Below are positions 16,371-24,282 of a stretch of DNA of 64,000 nucleotides, piece by piece; positions within the stretch are counted from its first letter, which is position 1, and the number at the start of each line of letters is the position of its first letter. The stretch is from contig DIXO01000066.1 in the NCBI GenBank assembly GCA_002428735.1, forward strand, positions 5,476 to 69,475, in the 5' to 3' direction. Origin of the DNA: Syntrophaceae bacterium UBA6078 (GTDB lineage Bacteria; Desulfobacterota; Syntrophia; Syntrophales; UBA2210). Made by a program: the position numbers and the translations under genes. The notes below the pieces were generated by a model, which was given only the letters and a program-made list of their open reading frames with translations, was not told where the DNA came from and made no database searches.

Positions 16371-16399
16371 GTAACCTTTCGGCCGGGACACGCGACTAA
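16371..16399 (+). promoter_or_regulatory. Candidate ECF-sigma promoter
   Basis: GTAACC (16371-16376), a 17-nt spacer and GACTAA (16394-16399) resemble the AAC and CGNCTAA-type boxes of extracytoplasmic-function sigma promoters. It lies 55 bp before the Spy-like gene, whose downstream neighbour encodes an ECF sigma factor, so it could be that factor's own target. Confidence 0.5.
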
Positions 16400-16453
16400 C
16401 CAAGCAAAGGAAAATTATTTTCCTCAATCATATAACAGAAATGGAGGAGAACA

Positions 16454-16978
16454 ATGAAATCAGCACAGAAAAGCATGGTAGTAATGGCGGTTATCCTGGC
16501 GGTTGTATTCGCGCTTTCGTCATCAGCCGTGGCCAGAGGGTACGGGAAAGGCGGCGGAGGGTGTTGGGCGGGACAGGGCCCTGCCGGGACTCAGTTCGGC
16601 ATGAGAGGGGTCATGGGTCTGGATCTTTCCGATGCCCAAAGAGATCAGGCCATCAAGATCATGGAAACCCACCAGATCGACAGGATCAAGACGCAGGGTG
16701 ATCTCCTGAAGGCGCATGACGCACTCAAAAAGGCTCTTCAGAGCGACACGGTCGATGAAAAGGCGGTTCGAAACGCCTATAAGAAGGTGTCTTCTCTGCG
16801 TGAAGACAGAATCGTGGCGCGGGCGAAGATGGCGAATGAGATGAAGGCAATTCTGACCCCCGAGCAGATAAAAGTGCTTGATGAACGCGCAGCCGCTGTG
16901 TCCGATTGGAAGCAATCCCGCCGGGGTTCCGGAAAGCCCTCTGCCGGAAGATTGTCCGGTGATTGCCCCCGCTGGTAA
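16454..16978 (+). CDS. Spy/CpxP-like periplasmic LTxxQ protein (possible metal sensor)
   Basis: A 174-aa exported protein. The signal peptide (about 1-28) ends ALSSSAVARG, followed by a Gly-rich linker and an all-helical domain with the first LTxxQ-like box LDLSDAQRDQAI and the second LTPEQIKVLDE. This is the hallmark of the Spy/CpxP/ZraP family of periplasmic chaperones and metal sensors. The C-terminal tail is basic with one Cys. It starts after GGAGGAG. It is divergent from the RND operon and lies upstream of an ECF sigma gene. Confidence 0.88.
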   Translation: MKSAQKSMVVMAVILAVVFALSSSAVARGYGKGGGGCWAGQGPAGTQFGMRGVMGLDLSDAQRDQAIKIMETHQIDRIKTQGDLLKAHDALKKALQSDTVDEKAVRNAYKKVSSLREDRIVARAKMANEMKAILTPEQIKVLDERAAAVSDWKQSRRGSGKPSAGRLSGDCPRW

Positions 16979-16999
16979 CCCTGTTCTTTTGAAAGCGGG

Positions 17000-17041
17000 A
17001 ACGGATGGGCGCCGAAATTCTCTTTCCCGGTCCCATCCGTT
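17000..17041 (+). terminator. Hairpin after the Spy-like gene
   Basis: AACGGATGGG (17000-17009) and CCCATCCGTT (17032-17041) form a perfect 10-bp stem with a 22-nt loop. There is no U-tract. It could be a partial terminator or a processing site between the Spy-like gene and the sigma gene. Confidence 0.4.
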
Positions 17042-17157
17042 TACCCGTTGGGTGCGGCCGGGTGTCGCGGGGCGTGCGCCGACGATAATGCGTTGCAAGT
17101 TGAACTCCTTTCTGGTTACTATACCGGCCGGTGGAACAAAACGGATCGTGTGAATCG

Positions 17158-17760
17158 ATGCATACTACTCCCAGTAAGCCCAGCGATCGCGAAATCATCC
17201 AGCGGATCATCGACGGAGACGCGGACGCCTTCGCGCAGATACTGGCGCGCTATAAGGATTATGTCATGGGCATCGTGAGCAAGCATGTTCCGTACGATCA
17301 GATTGGAGAGATCGCGCACGACGCGTTCATTCGGGCCTATCAATCGCTGGCGACCTTCCGGGGAGACGGCAATTTCAGGCACTGGCTTGCTTCCATCGCG
17401 GTGCGGACCTGCTATGACTTCTGGAGAGAACGGTACCGATCGAGGGAAATCCCCATGAGCTCCCTGACCGAGCGACACCAGGAGTGGCTGGAGAATGTCA
17501 TGTCGGACTCGTCGGACCGGGCATTCGACGAGCAGGGATCGCGCCGGGAGGCCGGGGAGGTGCTTGACTGGGCGCTGGCGCGGTTGTCGGCTGAAGACAG
17601 GATGGTGCTGGAACTGGTGTACTTAGAAGGCTTAACTGTCCGGAAGGCCGCCGAACTGCTCGGCTGGACCATGGCGAACGTCAAGGTCAGATCGTTACGG
17701 TCCCGCAGAAAACTGAAGAAGATCCTTTCGGGGCCTATTGGAGAGGAGATGCTGTCATGA
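17158..17760 (+). CDS. ECF RNA polymerase sigma factor
   Basis: About 200 aa with both sigma domains. Region 2 is SDREIIQRIIDGDADAFAQILARYKDYV...AHDAFIRAYQSLATFRGDGNFRHWLASIAVRTCYDFWRER, and region 4 is LDWALARLSAEDRMVLELVYLEGLTVRKAAELLGWTMANVKVRSLRSRRKL. These bind the -10 and -35 elements of extracytoplasmic stress promoters. A GTG at 17131 in frame is an alternative start; neither has a strong ribosome site. The stop overlaps the next gene's ATG by 4 bp, the usual sigma/anti-sigma coupling. The probable target is the promoter at 16371-16399 and perhaps the efflux operon. Confidence 0.93.
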   Translation: MHTTPSKPSDREIIQRIIDGDADAFAQILARYKDYVMGIVSKHVPYDQIGEIAHDAFIRAYQSLATFRGDGNFRHWLASIAVRTCYDFWRERYRSREIPMSSLTERHQEWLENVMSDSSDRAFDEQGSRREAGEVLDWALARLSAEDRMVLELVYLEGLTVRKAAELLGWTMANVKVRSLRSRRKLKKILSGPIGEEMLS

Positions 17761-18071
17761 AAGGCAGGATGACTAAGATCAGAGAGGCGCTCGGCACTGC
17801 ATACCGGGAAAAGGAACAGTTTGCTACCGATGATCTGTGGGAGACGCGTGTCATGGGTCATGTTCGGAGCCTCGGCGCACCCGCATCCCCGCTACGCTTC
17901 TCCATGCTCTTCGGCCGTTTCGTGTGGCGACTCGCCCCGGTTGCCTGCCTGTTGATCATCGCGCTGACGGCAGGGCTGGTCAACCTTGACTATGCTCCGG
18001 AATACGAGATAACCACAGCGTTCATGACCGATCCAATCGTGAATACCGTGGAGCAGTTCTGGGGACGATAA
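17757..18071 (+). CDS. Small one-TM protein, candidate anti-sigma factor
   Basis: A 104-aa protein translationally coupled to the sigma gene by a 4-bp overlap. The N-terminal half is cytoplasmic and charged (MTKIREALGTAYREKEQF...DDLWETRVMGHVRSLG), then one hydrophobic segment (about 58-77, LAPVACLLIIALTAGLV) and a short acidic periplasmic tail. No zinc-binding HxxxCxxC motif is present, so it is not a ZAS-type anti-sigma. Topology and position match the small membrane anti-sigma proteins of CnrY type. Function is inferred from context. Confidence 0.65.
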   Translation: MKGRMTKIREALGTAYREKEQFATDDLWETRVMGHVRSLGAPASPLRFSMLFGRFVWRLAPVACLLIIALTAGLVNLDYAPEYEITTAFMTDPIVNTVEQFWGR

Positions 18072-18083
18072 GGAGAAGGTGAA

Positions 18084-18503
18084 ATGGGCAATAATACACT
18101 GAAGGTTTCTATCGGGGTGCTCCTTGTGTTCGTTCTGGGGATTCTTGCGGGATCCTTCGGGACGCAGGCCTATCTGAAGTACCGTACTTCCCTTTTCGTG
18201 GAAAAAGGCTACGAGGCGCGGGCCGAACGATTTCTGGGGAGGCTCGTCCGTGATCTCGACCTCACCCAGGCGCAGCAGGACGAAATCGGCACGATCGTCA
18301 GAGAATCACACCGAAAATTGGCCCAGATCAGCCAGCGGTGCCAACCGGAAATACGGGGGATCATAGAACGCGACTTCGCCATGATCCGCCACATTCTCAC
18401 CGATGAACAGCGGCAGAAGTTCGATCAGCTTCAGAAAAGAATCCAGCAGCGGGGCAGGCACAGGATGCCGAGCCAGCCGCCCCCGCCGGATGGCCGCCGG
18501 TAG
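18084..18503 (+). CDS. Membrane-anchored Spy/CpxP-like periplasmic sensor
   Basis: A 139-aa protein with an uncleaved-looking N-terminal anchor (residues 8-27, VSIGVLLVFVLGILAGSFG) and a helical periplasmic domain with DLDLTQAQQDEIGTIV and ILTDEQRQKFDQL, again the two LTxxQ boxes. The tail is Pro-rich. It follows the candidate anti-sigma gene by 12 bp with an AAGGAGAAGG ribosome site. Membrane-anchored proteins of this type, such as CnrX, sense metals in the periplasm and pass the signal to a membrane anti-sigma factor. Few His or Met ligands are visible, so the signal may not be a metal. Confidence 0.8.
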   Translation: MGNNTLKVSIGVLLVFVLGILAGSFGTQAYLKYRTSLFVEKGYEARAERFLGRLVRDLDLTQAQQDEIGTIVRESHRKLAQISQRCQPEIRGIIERDFAMIRHILTDEQRQKFDQLQKRIQQRGRHRMPSQPPPPDGRR

Positions 18504-18823
18504 AACCGATGCTCAGTTTGTGGCAATCGCACACAAGTCTTTATGGGTCTTATGCCCTTTCCCTTTGATCGACGGATCGCCTGACTTCCCCCGCCCTTCA
18601 GGCGCTTTAATCCTCCCGCGTAGCGTTTCCCCTTATTTTGCACCGTACAGATATCAATAAAAGCATCTGGCTTTCTCAAATTAAATACGGTATCTTGCTC
18701 GAAAAAAGGTTTCTCTTTCATGATATGCAAACAGGCACGATTATCAGGGAAACCCATACGGAATAGCAGCGCGATTATGACCGGAATCCGCCAGACCGAT
18801 TATAACGAAGGGGAGTAATCACC
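18504..18823. other. Non-coding gap
   Basis: About 320 bp. A 108-codon minus-strand frame (18431-18757) overlaps the previous gene and has no ribosome site or recognisable motif. GGGGAG at its right end is the ribosome site of the next gene. Nothing else is evident. Confidence 0.4.
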
Positions 18824-20755
18824 ATGAAGCTGCGAACAAAGACATCGTTGATTATGGCTGTTATTATAATAGCGGTTTTAGGCATAACCGGAGGTTCCTA
18901 TCTTTATTTTCTTGAGAATTCCCTGAGACATTCCATTTACAACGGCTTGGAAAGCATTACCGATACCTCGTCACAGGCTATTGCGAGATTCCTTGAAGAC
19001 ACGCAACGGGAGGCTCTGGCTGTCGCGATGGCCCTGGACAAAAAAGCCCTTGAGGAGGGCGATATTACCCCAATCGAAGAAAAACTGAAGGAAATTTTTG
19101 AGATATTTCCAAAATTTGAAAACGGCATGTTTATTCTCGATACGGAGGGGAAACTCTGGGTTGATTACCCGATGTATCAGAGGACTCGGGGAGTGGATTT
19201 GTCGTTTCGCCCTTATTTCAAGAAGACCATGGAAGATCAGGCGGGAATTATAAGCGCTCCCTACCGATCTGTCAGGACAGGCAACCCGGTCCTGACCTTT
19301 ACTTCTCTTCTCAGGGGAACCTCGGACCAGGTGCTGGGAATCCTGGGCTGTTCCGTCCAACTGAGCTCTCCTCTGGCCCTGGAGGGTATCAGACAGACGA
19401 AAATCGGCACATCAGGATTTATGTATGTCTTTGATACCACACGGCTGCTGATAATCTATCCCGATAACGATAGGATCCTCAAGCGGGATGTGAATCCGGG
19501 CGCGAACCGGCTCTTCGATGCCGCCATAGAGGGTTTTGAGGGGGTTGGCGAGACTGTCGACTCCCAGGGGGTTCCCATGCTTGTTTCTTTCAAGCATGTG
19601 CCGTCGTCTGATTGGATTGTCGCCGCGCAGCAACCGCTGAGCGAGGCCTTCGCACCCATCAGGGCCGCCCGCGAACGGATGATGTACGGCATTATTATCG
19701 CCGTTATCATAACGGTTTTCATTGTATTCTTTGTCGTTCGGGGAATCACAGGACCCATATACCGTCTGCGCAGCGCCACTCTTTTCTTTGATGCGGAGAA
19801 CCCCGAGAGCCACAGTGCGTTCATAAAGGAACTGGAGCGAATCAGCCTCAGCCAGGGAGATGAAATAAGCGATCTTGCCATCGCATTTATGGAGGTATGT
19901 ACCCGGCTTAATAAAACCATGGTATCGCTGAGAGACTATGCGAGAGACTGGGAGCGGACCTTTAATTCCGTATCGGATGCCATTTTCATACTGGATCGGG
20001 ACAATCGAATCCTGCGCATCAACCGCTCGGCCGCGATTCTGAGAAATATGAAGGAAGAGGATGCGGTCGGTCAATCCTTCTATAAGCTGATGCATGGCAT
20101 TGACAGGCAGCCGGATTATTATCCGTCCATAGGAGATCTGGTGACCGGAACGCCCCATGTGATGGAAGTGAAGGGAATGATGGGAAATATGTTCAGGCTG
20201 ACCCTGGCCCCGCTTGTACATGAATCGGGCGAGATTGTGGGGACAGTCTGTACTGCCGTGGATATAACCGAGCAAAAACGGGCCGGGGACATCCTGCGGA
20301 AAAGGGAGAGAGAGCTGAAAATAAAAACCAAAAATCTTGAGGAGACCAATATTGCTTTGAAGGTTCTGCTGAAGCACAAGGACGAGCATAAGGCGGAACT
20401 CGAGGAAAGCGTTCTGGATAATGTACGAAAGCTCGTTTTGCCCTATGTCGAGCAGCTCAAGAGGACCAATCCCGATGTGAAACAGACAGCCTATCTGGAG
20501 ATTATTGAATCGAATTTGAATCAGATCATTGCCCCCTCTTCGCAGCATCTCTCGTCCGTTTATTTCAACCTCACCCCCCGGGAGGTTCAGGTGGCCAGTC
20601 TGATCAAGGATGGCAAGACCAATAAAGATATGGCTGAACTCCTGAATCTCTCCCTGCGTGCAATCGAATTCTACCGGGAAAACATAAGGAAGAAACTCGG
20701 CTTAACACACAAGAAGCTCAATCTGAAATCTCACCTGCAGACCTATAAGGCGTAG
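18824..20755 (+). CDS. Membrane-tethered one-component regulator: dCache sensor, PAS, LuxR-type HTH
   Basis: A 643-aa protein. In order: TM1 (about 10-30); an extracytoplasmic double Cache-like ligand domain (about 35-285, with WVDYPMYQRTRGVDLSFRPYF and PVLTFTSLL); TM2 (about 288-312); a HAMP-like linker; a PAS domain (about 378-495, SVSDAIFILDRDNRILRINRSA); a coiled coil (about 495-560); and a LuxR-type HTH at the end (LTPREVQVASLIKDGKTNKDMAELLNLS). There is no kinase domain, so an extracytoplasmic ligand would act directly on DNA binding at the membrane. It precedes a symporter and acyl-CoA genes and probably regulates them in response to their substrate. Confidence 0.88.
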   Translation: MKLRTKTSLIMAVIIIAVLGITGGSYLYFLENSLRHSIYNGLESITDTSSQAIARFLEDTQREALAVAMALDKKALEEGDITPIEEKLKEIFEIFPKFENGMFILDTEGKLWVDYPMYQRTRGVDLSFRPYFKKTMEDQAGIISAPYRSVRTGNPVLTFTSLLRGTSDQVLGILGCSVQLSSPLALEGIRQTKIGTSGFMYVFDTTRLLIIYPDNDRILKRDVNPGANRLFDAAIEGFEGVGETVDSQGVPMLVSFKHVPSSDWIVAAQQPLSEAFAPIRAARERMMYGIIIAVIITVFIVFFVVRGITGPIYRLRSATLFFDAENPESHSAFIKELERISLSQGDEISDLAIAFMEVCTRLNKTMVSLRDYARDWERTFNSVSDAIFILDRDNRILRINRSAAILRNMKEEDAVGQSFYKLMHGIDRQPDYYPSIGDLVTGTPHVMEVKGMMGNMFRLTLAPLVHESGEIVGTVCTAVDITEQKRAGDILRKRERELKIKTKNLEETNIALKVLLKHKDEHKAELEESVLDNVRKLVLPYVEQLKRTNPDVKQTAYLEIIESNLNQIIAPSSQHLSSVYFNLTPREVQVASLIKDGKTNKDMAELLNLSLRAIEFYRENIRKKLGLTHKKLNLKSHLQTYKA

Positions 20756-20994
20756 ACGTATACGCATCTCTGTATGTAGCTACCATATTGAAATAGTATA
20801 ACAACCGCCGTATCCACCATGCAAAATTCCCAGTATTGCGTGGCAATTATACGGTATTCTTTTGGTGTTGACCGATTATCATATGGTGGTGCACAATTCT
20901 CCTTCAAGAGGCATACCTGTACAGCGCGTTGGATGGATGTTTTGGGTAATAACCGGGATGTGTGACCACTTTAAAAAGGAAAGGGGGTGAGAAA

Positions 20995-21096
20995 ATGGAT
21001 TTTTTGACAGGGATGGCGTATTGGGGAATTATCCTTCTTTCGATTATCAACGCGATAATCGTTCTCAACATGGATGTGAATATCGGGAATAAATAG
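20995..21096 (+). CDS. Symporter small accessory protein (33 aa)
   Basis: A short gene beginning MDFLTGMAYWG, with an AAGGGGGTGAG ribosome site 5-10 bases upstream. It encodes a single hydrophobic helix (residues 8-26, with IILLSIINAIIVL) and a short polar end ENDING in NIGNK. Tiny one-helix proteins directly upstream of sodium:solute symporter genes are a recognised family in Deltaproteobacteria, thought to partner the transporter. The symporter begins 60 bp downstream in the same direction. Too short for routine gene callers. Confidence 0.75.
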   Translation: MDFLTGMAYWGIILLSIINAIIVLNMDVNIGNK

Positions 21097-21156
21097 GGTG
21101 CTGTGACTGATGATCCGTACACAAATCTGGTATGACAAAGAAGGAGGACTGTTTCT

Positions 21157-22677
21157 ATGGAATATTTAGCCAAAAATGGGGTCATATTGGCGTGGATTGT
21201 AGTCTACGTGGGGATTTGTCTGTATATCGGTTATTTCTTCAAGAAAAAGGCCGCCGCTGGGGTGGACGAGTTTTACATCGCCAAGAGGGAAATACCGGGC
21301 TGGGTCGTTGCCCTCGCTTTCTTTTCCACGTTTATCAGCACCAACACGTACATTGGACAGGCGGGGATGGCCTTTCGGACCGGTCTCTGCTGGGCGTGGG
21401 TCGGGCTTTTCTGGACCGTGTTCTGCATGATTTCCTGGCTTCTCCTGGGGCCGAGAATGAGAAGCCAGACCGCCAATCTGTCTTCGGTAACCATTCCAGA
21501 TTATTTTGATTTTCGATATAAAAGCACACTGTCAAAGGCGATCCGGACGCTCGCCGCGGTGGTGATCATATTCGCTACCCTGTGGTACATGGTAGGGATT
21601 GTCAAGGGTTGCGCCCATCTCCTGGATACGGTTCTCGGTCTGCCCTATGTGTGGGGAGCCTTTCTGGTGACGTTCATCACCTGTGCCTATGTCGTATGGG
21701 GGGGCATGTACAGCGTATTGTGGACCGACGCTTTGCAGGGCCTGATGATGTTCTTTGTGGCGATCATCCTGGTCATGCTCCCCTTCATATGGGTAGGCGG
21801 CGTGGGAGATTTGATGCAGAACATTGCGAATACAACGCACGTGACCCGCGCGGGGAAGCCCATGGGAACCGGACTCGTCACCTTCTGCTCCCTTGTTTCC
21901 TTCATGTACATCCTGGGGATCGGTCTGTCGGTGGGCATGAAGCAGATAGCCGAGCCCCGCTGTCTGATCAGATTCTACTCCATCGATAACGCGAAAAGCA
22001 TGAAGTTCGCCATGATCGCGACCCCCATACTCCTCGGGGTCTCCCTTGTATGCGTCATGGGGCTGGGCGCCCTCGCCCACGGGATGGCTACTGATGAAGA
22101 AGCGGCTTATCTGGTCAAGCACACGGATCAGGTGATCGGGTGGATGCTGGCCAAGTTCAACAGCCCCATGCTGAGTGGTATCTGCATGGCCGGGCTCTTT
22201 GCCGCCGGCATGTCGTCGCTCGCATCGGTCATGCTGATCGTGGGGACCGCCATCATCGGCGATATCTGGAATCTGTACAAGCCCATGCCGCGGGAGAAGA
22301 TCGTTGGCAAGACGAAATGGTCCATCATCCTCTACTGCGTCCTGGTGTTCCTGCTCACCGTCAAACCGCCCGCCGGCATCGTAGAACTGACCGCCTTTTC
22401 AGGGGCGGTCTTCGCCGCCAGTTTCTTTCCGGCCATTTTCGGTGGTCTTTATCTGAGGTGGGGGACCGGGCATGCCGCTTTCTGGTCCATGCTGGCCGGT
22501 ATGGTGAGTTGCGTGGTCTGGAGGTTTGGTTTCAGATTCAATGTGGCCGGGTTAAAAGATATCCATGAAATCATACCGGCCTTTATTATTTCCTTGATAC
22601 TCTACCTGATAATCAGTAAGTTGACGCCGAGCAAGGTTCCCAGCAAGGAGCATCTCGATATGGTTTTCGGTAATTAG
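21157..22677 (+). CDS. Sodium:solute symporter (SSS family)
   Basis: A 506-aa protein with about 13 hydrophobic segments. N-terminal features FKKKAAAGVDEFYIAKREIPGWVVALAFFSTFIS and TYIGQAGMAF match the LeuT-fold SSS family. The conserved sodium-site region is around FAAGMSSLASVMLIVGTAIIGDIW. It would import an organic acid or similar solute with sodium. It is placed between a 33-aa accessory protein and a type III CoA-transferase, so the imported compound is probably then converted to its CoA ester. It starts after AGGAGG. Confidence 0.92.
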   Translation: MEYLAKNGVILAWIVVYVGICLYIGYFFKKKAAAGVDEFYIAKREIPGWVVALAFFSTFISTNTYIGQAGMAFRTGLCWAWVGLFWTVFCMISWLLLGPRMRSQTANLSSVTIPDYFDFRYKSTLSKAIRTLAAVVIIFATLWYMVGIVKGCAHLLDTVLGLPYVWGAFLVTFITCAYVVWGGMYSVLWTDALQGLMMFFVAIILVMLPFIWVGGVGDLMQNIANTTHVTRAGKPMGTGLVTFCSLVSFMYILGIGLSVGMKQIAEPRCLIRFYSIDNAKSMKFAMIATPILLGVSLVCVMGLGALAHGMATDEEAAYLVKHTDQVIGWMLAKFNSPMLSGICMAGLFAAGMSSLASVMLIVGTAIIGDIWNLYKPMPREKIVGKTKWSIILYCVLVFLLTVKPPAGIVELTAFSGAVFAASFFPAIFGGLYLRWGTGHAAFWSMLAGMVSCVVWRFGFRFNVAGLKDIHEIIPAFIISLILYLIISKLTPSKVPSKEHLDMVFGN

Positions 22678-22692
22678 GGTAGTCGTGTACCG

Positions 22693-22723
22693 GGGATGCC
22701 CCTGCCGTTATCGGGGGCATCCC
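22693..22723 (+). terminator. Stem-loop between symporter and CoA-transferase genes
   Basis: GGGATGCCCC (22693-22702) pairs with GGGGCATCCC (22714-22723), a perfect ten-base stem. There is no T-run after it, so it may only stabilise or partly terminate the symporter mRNA within a longer operon. Confidence 0.45.
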
Positions 22724-22764
22724 TTACAAGAGTCAGGGAAAAATCCAAGAAAAGGGAGGAAATA

Positions 22765-23985
22765 ATGAGCAGAGCGTTGGAAGGCATACGGGTAGTTGAT
22801 TTAAGCCATGTTCTGGCGGCTCCTACCTGCAGCATGTTTCTGGCGGATCTCGGCGCCGAGGTTATTCATATCGAACCGTTTCATGGAGACGATTCGCGGG
22901 AATTCGGGCCCTTTATCGGGGAGCCGGGCAAAGACAGAAGCGGATATTTTATCAGCCTCAACCGCAACAAGAAAAGCATGGCCCTGGATCTGAAGAGCGA
23001 AAAAGGGAAAGAGATTCTTCGCGAATTGATCAAGGTTTCCGATGTAGTCATTGAAAACTTCAGGCCCACAACCATGAGGAAACTTGGTTTTGACTGGGAA
23101 GATATGCAAAAGATCAATCCGCGGATCATTTACGCCTCCATATGCGGATTCGGCCACGATGCCCTTCCCGAATATACCGAACGGCCGGCGTACGACATGG
23201 TGGCGCAGGCCTACAGCGGCATCATGAGCATCACGGGACCGGAGGGTGGCCCGCCTTGCAGGGTCGGATCATCGGTAGGGGACATCTTTGCCGGCCATCA
23301 GGCGGTCATCGGCATACTCGCCGCGTTGTACAAGCGGGTCGAAACGGGACGGGGTCAGCACCACGACGGATCTATGGTGGACGGTCTCTTTTGCGTTCTG
23401 GAGAATGCTGTTGCCCGATATACCATCAATGGAGAAATCGCGGGGCCGCTGGGAGGGGCGCATCCTTCCATTACGCCCTTCCAGGGATTCAAAACCAAGG
23501 ATGATTCCTGGATCATAGCGGCCATCGGCACGGACGGCCTGTGGGCGAAGTATTGCAAGGTCATAGGGAGAGAAGATCTCCTCGATGATCCAAAATACAA
23601 GACCAATCCCCTTCGGACCAAACATAAGCACGAACTGATTCCCATTCTTGACGTCGAGATGGCCAAAAAGACGACCAAGGAATGGGAGGATATTTTTGAG
23701 AAGGCGGGGCTGCCGTACTCACCGATCAACAACATGAAGGAGATCTGTGAGGATCCGCACATAGCGCACAGAAAGATGCTGGTGGAGATCGACCAGCCCA
23801 AGATAGGCAAGATGGAAATCGCCGGTTCGCCGATCCGTTTGTCCGAAACGCCAGGCGAGGTATATGCTCCCGCGCCGCTTCTCGGGGAGCACTCGGAGGC
23901 GGTTCTGAAGGAGGTTCTCGGATATTCCGAGGAAAAGGTAAAAAGTCTTTTGGAAGAGGGAATCATAAAGGGACCCGATCTGTAA
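22765..23985 (+). CDS. CaiB/BaiF family (type III) CoA-transferase
   Basis: A 406-aa enzyme of the usual length. The start at 22765 follows GGGAGGAAATA. The N-terminus ALEGIRVVDLSHVLAAPTCSMFLADLGAEVIHIEP, the middle NRNKKSMALDLK, NFRPTTMRKLGFDWE and the HHDGSMVDG segment holding the likely catalytic Asp are all family signatures. It moves CoA between carboxylic acids, probably activating the compound brought in by the adjacent symporter. The substrate is not readable from the sequence. Confidence 0.93.
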   Translation: MSRALEGIRVVDLSHVLAAPTCSMFLADLGAEVIHIEPFHGDDSREFGPFIGEPGKDRSGYFISLNRNKKSMALDLKSEKGKEILRELIKVSDVVIENFRPTTMRKLGFDWEDMQKINPRIIYASICGFGHDALPEYTERPAYDMVAQAYSGIMSITGPEGGPPCRVGSSVGDIFAGHQAVIGILAALYKRVETGRGQHHDGSMVDGLFCVLENAVARYTINGEIAGPLGGAHPSITPFQGFKTKDDSWIIAAIGTDGLWAKYCKVIGREDLLDDPKYKTNPLRTKHKHELIPILDVEMAKKTTKEWEDIFEKAGLPYSPINNMKEICEDPHIAHRKMLVEIDQPKIGKMEIAGSPIRLSETPGEVYAPAPLLGEHSEAVLKEVLGYSEEKVKSLLEEGIIKGPDL

Positions 23986-24063
23986 TCCTGTCTCGTGGGG
24001 TACCATGCCGTTGCAGAAGCAAGGCAAGGGATGTTATAGTGCATCATCTCGGCATTGAATGCG

Positions 24064-24094
24064 GGGGCACAGCCTGGAAGGCGGGTTGTGCCCC
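24064..24094 (+). terminator. Stem-loop after the CoA-transferase gene
   Basis: GGGGCACA (24064-24071) and TGTGCCCC (24087-24094) form a perfect eight-base stem, with a possible inner GCC-GGC pair. There is only a weak T-rich tail. The 297-bp gap to the next gene contains nothing else clear. Confidence 0.4.
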
Positions 24095-24282
24095 TTCGTT
24101 TGGATTGGAGGATGCCTTCAAATTTTCACATGTGGGCGGGCATTGTGCCTCGGCATGTGCCGGGAATCAGAAGATTTCAATGGTGGGACAAACAATAGTA
24201 CTCATTTGCCACGGGAACTGTTTCATGATTTAAGTTTCCGGCGGTGAATCGTGATCGTGACGACTATGAAAGGGAGGCAGTG

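Noticed and set aside
18431..18757. 108-codon minus-strand frame in the gap after the Spy-like gene
   Set aside because: No ribosome site, overlaps the preceding gene, and shows no motif; treated as non-coding.
19412..20548. 378-codon minus-strand frame opposite the LuxR-type regulator
   Set aside because: Antisense shadow without ribosome site or known motifs.
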